Shown here: piece after piece, positions 60,617 through 64,000 of the stretch
Layout: every line of letters starts with the position of its first letter
Numbering within the stretch: position 1 is the first letter of the stretch
Assembly (NCBI RefSeq): GCF_008017535.1
Contig: NZ_VRUA01000005.1
Span: 124,001-188,000, forward strand
Reading direction: 5' to 3'
DNA: 64,000 nt
DNA from: Ottowia flava
GTDB lineage: Bacteria; Pseudomonadota; Gammaproteobacteria; Burkholderiales; Burkholderiaceae_C
The notes under the pieces: generated by a model
What the model saw: only the letters and a program-made list of their open reading frames with translations
Databases searched by the model: none
What the model was told of the DNA's origin: nothing
Translations under genes and position numbers: made by a program

Positions 60617-61659
60617 GCTCTGCGGGCCTCCAACTCTCCCGCGGGCTGCGAAGCGGGCGCCGACTGCGGCAGACGCTCATGGCTTGCGGCCAGTTCCTCA
60701 AAAAAATCCGCGACCGCCTGCCATTGCACGTCGGCGCCTTCGATGCCGTTGATGCGCTCGCGCAGGGCTTCGCCGCCCGGCAGGCTGCGCACGTACCAGC
60801 CAATGTGTTTGCGGGCCGAGCGCACGCCGGTGTGCTCGCCGTACAGGCCGTAGTGGTCCTGCAAATGTTCCAACAGTGCGCGGCGCACCTCCAGCACCAG
60901 CGGCGGCGCCAGGTGTTCGCCCGTCGCCAGAAAGTGGGCGATCTCGCGGAACAGCCAAGGCCGGCCTTGCGCGGCGCGGCCGATCATGACGGCGTCAGCG
61001 CCGGTGGCGCGCAGCACGTCGCGCGCGCGTTCGGGCGAATCGATGTCGCCGTTGGCCACCACCGGAATGCGCAGCGCGGCCTTGATGGCGGCCACGGTGT
61101 CGTGCTCGGCCTGCCCTTTGTAGCCCTGCTCGCGCGTGCGGCCGTGCACGGTGAGCATCTGCACGCCCGCGCTTTCGGCGGCGCGCGCCAGCGCCGGCGC
61201 ATTCTTCACCTGCGCGCACCAGCCGGTGCGCATCTTCAGCGTGACGGGCACACCGTGCGGCGCGCAGGCGGCGACCACGGCGTCAATGATTTGCAGCGCC
61301 AGCGCCTCGTCCTGCATCAGCGCGCTGCCGGCCCATTTGTTGCAAACCTTCTTGGCGGGGCAACCCATGTTGATGTCGATGATCTGCGCGCCCCGGTCGA
61401 CGTTGTAGGCCGCGGCCTCGGCCATCATGGCCGCGTCGGTGCCGGCGATCTGCACGGCGATCGGGCCGGGCTCGCCGGTGTGGTCGGCGCGGCGGCTGGT
61501 CTTGAGCGTGTGCCACAGGTCCTTGCGCGACGTGACCATCTCGCTGACGGCGTAGCCCGCACCAAAGCGCCGGCACAGCTGACGGAACGGCCGGTCCGTC
61601 ACCCCCGCCATGGGGGCAACGAACAGGTGGTTGGGGAGAAGGTAAGGGCCGATCTGCAT
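60613..61659 (-). CDS. dusB: tRNA-dihydrouridine synthase B
   Basis: FMN enzyme reducing a D-loop uridine of tRNA, 348 residues. TIM-barrel motifs APMAGVTDRPFR, INMGCPAKKVCNKWAGSAL with the catalytic cysteine in KKVCNKW, and VANGDIDSPERA, MIGRAAQGRPW. It leads fis in one operon. About 120 bp separate it from the divergent yqaA-like gene. Confidence 0.96.
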   Translation of the reverse strand: MQIGPYLLPNHLFVAPMAGVTDRPFRQLCRRFGAGYAVSEMVTSRKDLWHTLKTSRRADHTGEPGPIAVQIAGTDAAMMAEAAAYNVDRGAQIIDINMGCPAKKVCNKWAGSALMQDEALALQIIDAVVAACAPHGVPVTLKMRTGWCAQVKNAPALARAAESAGVQMLTVHGRTREQGYKGQAEHDTVAAIKAALRIPVVANGDIDSPERARDVLRATGADAVMIGRAAQGRPWLFREIAHFLATGEHLAPPLVLEVRRALLEHLQDHYGLYGEHTGVRSARKHIGWYVRSLPGGEALRERINGIEGADVQWQAVADFFEELAASHERLPQSAPASQPAGELEARRA

Positions 61660-61780
61660 GCGCTGATTCCCTGCGGCTCATCGGTCAACGAAGGCGGGCC
61701 GCGCGGGCAGAGGGGCGAATTTTACCTGCTCAAACTTTCAGCAACTGAAACCATCTGTCGACTGCCTACACTCGCACCCC

Positions 61781-62272
61781 ATGGAAGCCTGGCTGACCGC
61801 TCACCTGCACACGCTGATGCAAGCACTGGCGCTGCCCGAATTCGGCCTGTCCACCGTGTTCATCGTCGCCTTCGTGTCCGCCACGCTGCTGCCGCTGGGT
61901 TCGGAGCCGGCGGTGTTCGGCCTCATCAAGCTGAATCCGGAACTGTTCTGGCCGGCCATCCTGGTGGCCACCGCTGGCAACACCCTGGGCGGCATGCTGA
62001 GCTGGTGGATGGGCCTGGGCGCGCACCAGCTGGTCGACCACTACCGCCATTCGCCCACGCACCTGCGCGCGCTGCGCTGGCTGGAACGCCTGGGCCCGCG
62101 CGCGTGCTTCTTCGCTTTCCTGCCGGTGGTCGGCGACCCGCTGTGCGCCGTGGCGGGCTGGTTGCGGATGCCCCTGCCTCCGTGCACCGCCTACATGGCC
62201 GCCGGCAAGCTGCTGCGCTATGTGGTGATGACGGTCGCCCTGCTGCACATATGGCCGGGCAAATGGCAGTGA
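61781..62272 (+). CDS. YqaA-family inner-membrane protein (SNARE-associated/VTT)
   Basis: Small DedA-superfamily membrane protein, 163 residues, similar to E. coli YqaA. Re-entrant-loop type segments: LLPLGSEPAVFGLI, VATAGNTLGGMLSWWMG and PVVGDPLCAVAGWLRMP, followed by a C-terminal membrane helix. Function unknown; some relatives transport lipids. TACACT (61767-61772) ends eight bases before the ATG with no ribosome-binding site, suggesting a leaderless mRNA. Confidence 0.87.
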   Translation: MEAWLTAHLHTLMQALALPEFGLSTVFIVAFVSATLLPLGSEPAVFGLIKLNPELFWPAILVATAGNTLGGMLSWWMGLGAHQLVDHYRHSPTHLRALRWLERLGPRACFFAFLPVVGDPLCAVAGWLRMPLPPCTAYMAAGKLLRYVVMTVALLHIWPGKWQ

Positions 62273-62275
62273 ACT

Positions 62276-62332
62276 CCTTTTTCGATAGCTGACTGCGCAC
62301 ATCCACCAACGGTCTCAGCCCTATTTGTTCAT
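62276..62332 (+). repeat. Repeat A copy 19
   Basis: TTTTTTCGATAGCTGACTGC, GCACATCCACCAACGGTCTC, AGCCCTATTTGTTCATCAGT. It starts four bases after the yqaA-like stop and ends 25 bases before alkB. Confidence 0.65.
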
Positions 62333-62357
62333 CAGTCAAGGCGAGACCCGAGATGCC

Positions 62358-63014
62358 ATGACCCTGCCCCTCTTCGACGACACCGGCAGCACCTCAACCG
62401 GGGCCGTGACCCGGCTTGGAGCTGCCGCGGTGGTGCTGCGGGGCTGGGCACTGCCGTGCGTCGACGTACTTTGGTTGTCGCTGCAATCGGTCATCGCCCA
62501 AGCGCCCTTCCGGCGCATGCGCACGCCCGGCGGCCAGCACATGCAGGTGGCGCTGACCAACTGCGGCGCGCTGGGCTGGGTGAGCGACCGGCACGGCTAC
62601 CGCTACACCGCGCTCGACCCGATGAGCGCGCGGCCCTGGCCCGCCATGCCGCAGCCGTTCGCCGACCTGGCGGCATCCGCCGCTGCGCACGCGGGCTTTG
62701 ACGCCTTCGCGCCAGATGCCTGTCTCATCAACCGATACGTGCCTGGCACGCGCCTTTCGCTGCACCAGGACCGCGACGAGGACGACTTCACGCACCCCAT
62801 CGTTTCGGTCTCACTCGGCCTGCCTGCTGTCTTCCTCTGGGGCGGTGGCGTGCGAGCTGACCGCGCTGAACGCATACCCTTGCTGCACGGCGACGTGGTG
62901 GTCTGGGGCGGCGCCGACCGGCTTCGCTTTCACGGCGTGGCGCCGGTGCCTGATGGTGAGCACCCGCTGACCGGCCCGAAGCGTATCAACCTCACCTTTC
63001 GCCGCGCCCGCTGA
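62358..63014 (+). CDS. alkB: Alkylated DNA repair dioxygenase AlkB
   Basis: Fe(II)/2-oxoglutarate dioxygenase that oxidatively removes alkyl groups from 1-methyladenine and 3-methylcytosine, 218 residues. Iron motif H-x-D in SLHQDRDEDD, distal histidine in LRFHGVAP, and the 2-oxoglutarate arginine pair in RINLTFRR. NRYVPGTRLS matches the family's NxYxxGxx(M/L)S pattern. ATG 62358 begins the conserved part (TLPLFDD). An A repeat lies directly upstream; no Ada box was recognised. Confidence 0.95.
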   Translation: MTLPLFDDTGSTSTGAVTRLGAAAVVLRGWALPCVDVLWLSLQSVIAQAPFRRMRTPGGQHMQVALTNCGALGWVSDRHGYRYTALDPMSARPWPAMPQPFADLAASAAAHAGFDAFAPDACLINRYVPGTRLSLHQDRDEDDFTHPIVSVSLGLPAVFLWGGGVRADRAERIPLLHGDVVVWGGADRLRFHGVAPVPDGEHPLTGPKRINLTFRRAR

Positions 63015-63159
63015 CCGCGCAGCCATGCGCCCGAAAGGGCAGTGCATCCACCATATGACGTAGGCCGTTCGGCCTATTGCGCAGCATGCAACCGGCGCAC
63101 AAGAATGCGCGTGCTTGCGCATTGACCCGATCAACCATTCCCACTGCAAGGACGCCCGC

Positions 63160-63699
63160 ATGACCACTCTTTCGATCCGCAACGCCGTGCGCTGTAGCGC
63201 AGCAGCTGCCATGCTGGGCGCTGGCACTTTGGCCCACGCCGGCACGATCGTGCCGCCAGGCGGCACGATCGACTATGCCCCGCTGGCGGCAGCCGTCCCG
63301 ACACTGGGGCAATGGTCGCTCGCCCTGATTGTGCTGCTGGTGGTCGCCGTGGCTTACCGCGTGCTGCGCGGTCGCGTGGGCGGAAAGCTGATGTCCAACC
63401 TGCTGATATTGGGCGGCGCTGCGGTGGCAACGTTCACCGGCCACGGCGTGGTGCGTGAGGCCGCCGCCATTGCCGCGCAAGACGTGTCCATGTCGTCGAC
63501 CACGGGTGGCTCGGTCACAGGTAATTATTGGCTGCGCGCAACCAACGGCACCGCGGTCACGCTGAAGATCACCGACATTCGGCCGAACGAAGGCGTGACC
63601 ATCGAGTCGCCTCCGCCGGAAGTTCCGGAGTGCACGGTCGGCGCGCAAGTGACGCCGGGCAACAAGTGCAGCGTGCACTTTGTCTTCGTTCCCAGCTGA
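63160..63699 (+). CDS. Probable midcut-by-XrtH protein
   Basis: Exported membrane protein of 179 residues. Signal peptide (RNAVRCSAAAAMLGAGTLAHA split as RNAVRCSAAAAML and GAGTLAHA), then VPTLGQW at 46-52 followed by a membrane helix (53-67) and an arginine-rich end (LRGRVGG), as in IPTL-CTERM tails but in the middle of the protein. A further hydrophobic span (78-94) and a beta-rich domain with two cysteines (PECTVG and NKCSVHF) follow. This layout fits the family predicted to be cut internally by exosortase H. AAGGA lies eight bases before the ATG. Confidence 0.78.
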   Translation: MTTLSIRNAVRCSAAAAMLGAGTLAHAGTIVPPGGTIDYAPLAAAVPTLGQWSLALIVLLVVAVAYRVLRGRVGGKLMSNLLILGGAAVATFTGHGVVREAAAIAAQDVSMSSTTGGSVTGNYWLRATNGTAVTLKITDIRPNEGVTIESPPPEVPECTVGAQVTPGNKCSVHFVFVPS

Positions 63700-63767
63700 C
63701 CACATTGCCCGATCTCAATCCGACGGCGCTGTCTGCCGCACCACGGCGCCATCGCCAGAGCTAGTCC

Positions 63768-64000
63768 ATGCTTCAGATCTATCTGGCTGCGGTCGTGCTC
63801 AGTCTGGCGGTGGTGCTAGTGCTGGAAGCGTTCATCCCGCTGCACCCCGCAAGCACGCCACCGCTGCGGCGCTGGCTGCACAACCTGGCGCTGTCGGCGC
63901 TGGCCATCGCCGTCACGCTCGGCATGCCGATGCTGCTGCACGCCGCTACGCAGGGAGGTGGCGAGCCATGGCCGTCCCTCGGCCTGGCCAAGTCGGGCTG
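63768..64000 (+). CDS. Membrane protein, sterol-desaturase-like N-terminus, cut by window end
   Basis: The frame from ATG 63768 is open to the last base: 77 residues with two hydrophobic segments (IYLAAVVLSLAVVLVLEAF and LALSALAIAVTLGMPMLL) joined by PPLRRWLHNLAL. The W-x-x-NLAL pattern between two helices resembles the start of sterol desaturase/fatty acid hydroxylase family proteins, but the histidine boxes would lie outside the window. It follows the midcut-like gene by 68 bp in the same direction and may belong to the same locus. Confidence 0.55.
   Translation, partial: MLQIYLAAVVLSLAVVLVLEAFIPLHPASTPPLRRWLHNLALSALAIAVTLGMPMLLHAATQGGGEPWPSLGLAKSG

Noticed and set aside
60376-62292. 638-codon plus-strand open frame over fis, dusB and yqaA
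   Set aside because: Composition is Arg/Gly/His-rich as expected for the reverse of GC-rich coding DNA; it overlaps three recognised genes.

Overview
The window is GC-rich bacterial DNA from a betaproteobacterium of the order Burkholderiales, most likely family Comamonadaceae. The evidence is the gene content and order (hemL-thiD-rubredoxin-pilG/H/I/J-chpA-yqgE-ruvX-pyrR-pyrB-pyrC'-plsC), Burkholderiales-type 314-residue porins, and intergenic repeats resembling those I know from this family. A thiosulfate-oxidising genus such as Ottowia would fit, but that is inference. I see no tRNA, rRNA, insertion sequence, prophage or CRISPR array.

Layout. 1-3317: a peptide-type ABC importer (permease, binding protein, truncated permease). 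3704-5878: two tandem paralogous porins. 6141-9530: coq7, an OsmC-family gene, a candidate small RNA with its own terminator, and ilvA. 9825-21242: a type II secretion locus (gspC divergent; gspG-H-I-J-K-L-M-N-D-E) without gspF. 21628-34642: a sulfur-oxidation island with soxCDYZAXB, accessory cytochromes, a thioredoxin, a metallo-hydrolase, a YeeE/TsuA-like transporter, an FccB-type flavoprotein with its small cytochrome, and an ArsR-family repressor. 34694-37516: a divergent Fbp-type iron permease and ATPase. 37623-39497: an IPTL-CTERM surface protein. 39783-44697: plsC, an inactive dihydroorotase homologue, pyrB, pyrR, ruvX and yqgE. 44734-54620: the Pil-Chp twitching chemosensory array. 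54709-62272: rubredoxin, thiD, hemL, a secreted hypothetical protein, purH, fis, dusB and yqaA. 62358-64000: alkB, a probable midcut-by-XrtH protein and a cut-off membrane protein.

How the genes work together. The sox genes encode the periplasmic multienzyme route from thiosulfate to sulfate (SoxXA loads, SoxYZ carries, SoxB hydrolyses, SoxCD oxidises the sulfane sulfur). FccB with its cytochrome adds a sulfide branch, and the ArsR protein with paired cysteines is the likely (poly)sulfide-responsive switch. Similar TTATAT-containing sites lie at three sulfur promoters. The gsp operon and the pil-chp array share the type IV pilus-like machinery theme.

The most unusual structure is in the spaces between genes. 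One short repeat family (A) has 19 intergenic copies plus one fragment inside soxD. A second (B) has five copies, each 5-9 nt downstream of a stop codon inside a co-directional gene pair; its central hairpin shows compensatory base changes between copies. In four of the five places the order is stop codon, B, A, start codon. At gspH and gspJ the A copy itself carries the start codon, and at hemL an A copy supplies the stop codon. A third element (C) is translated as an elongated GspK leader. All repeat alignments were made by eye.
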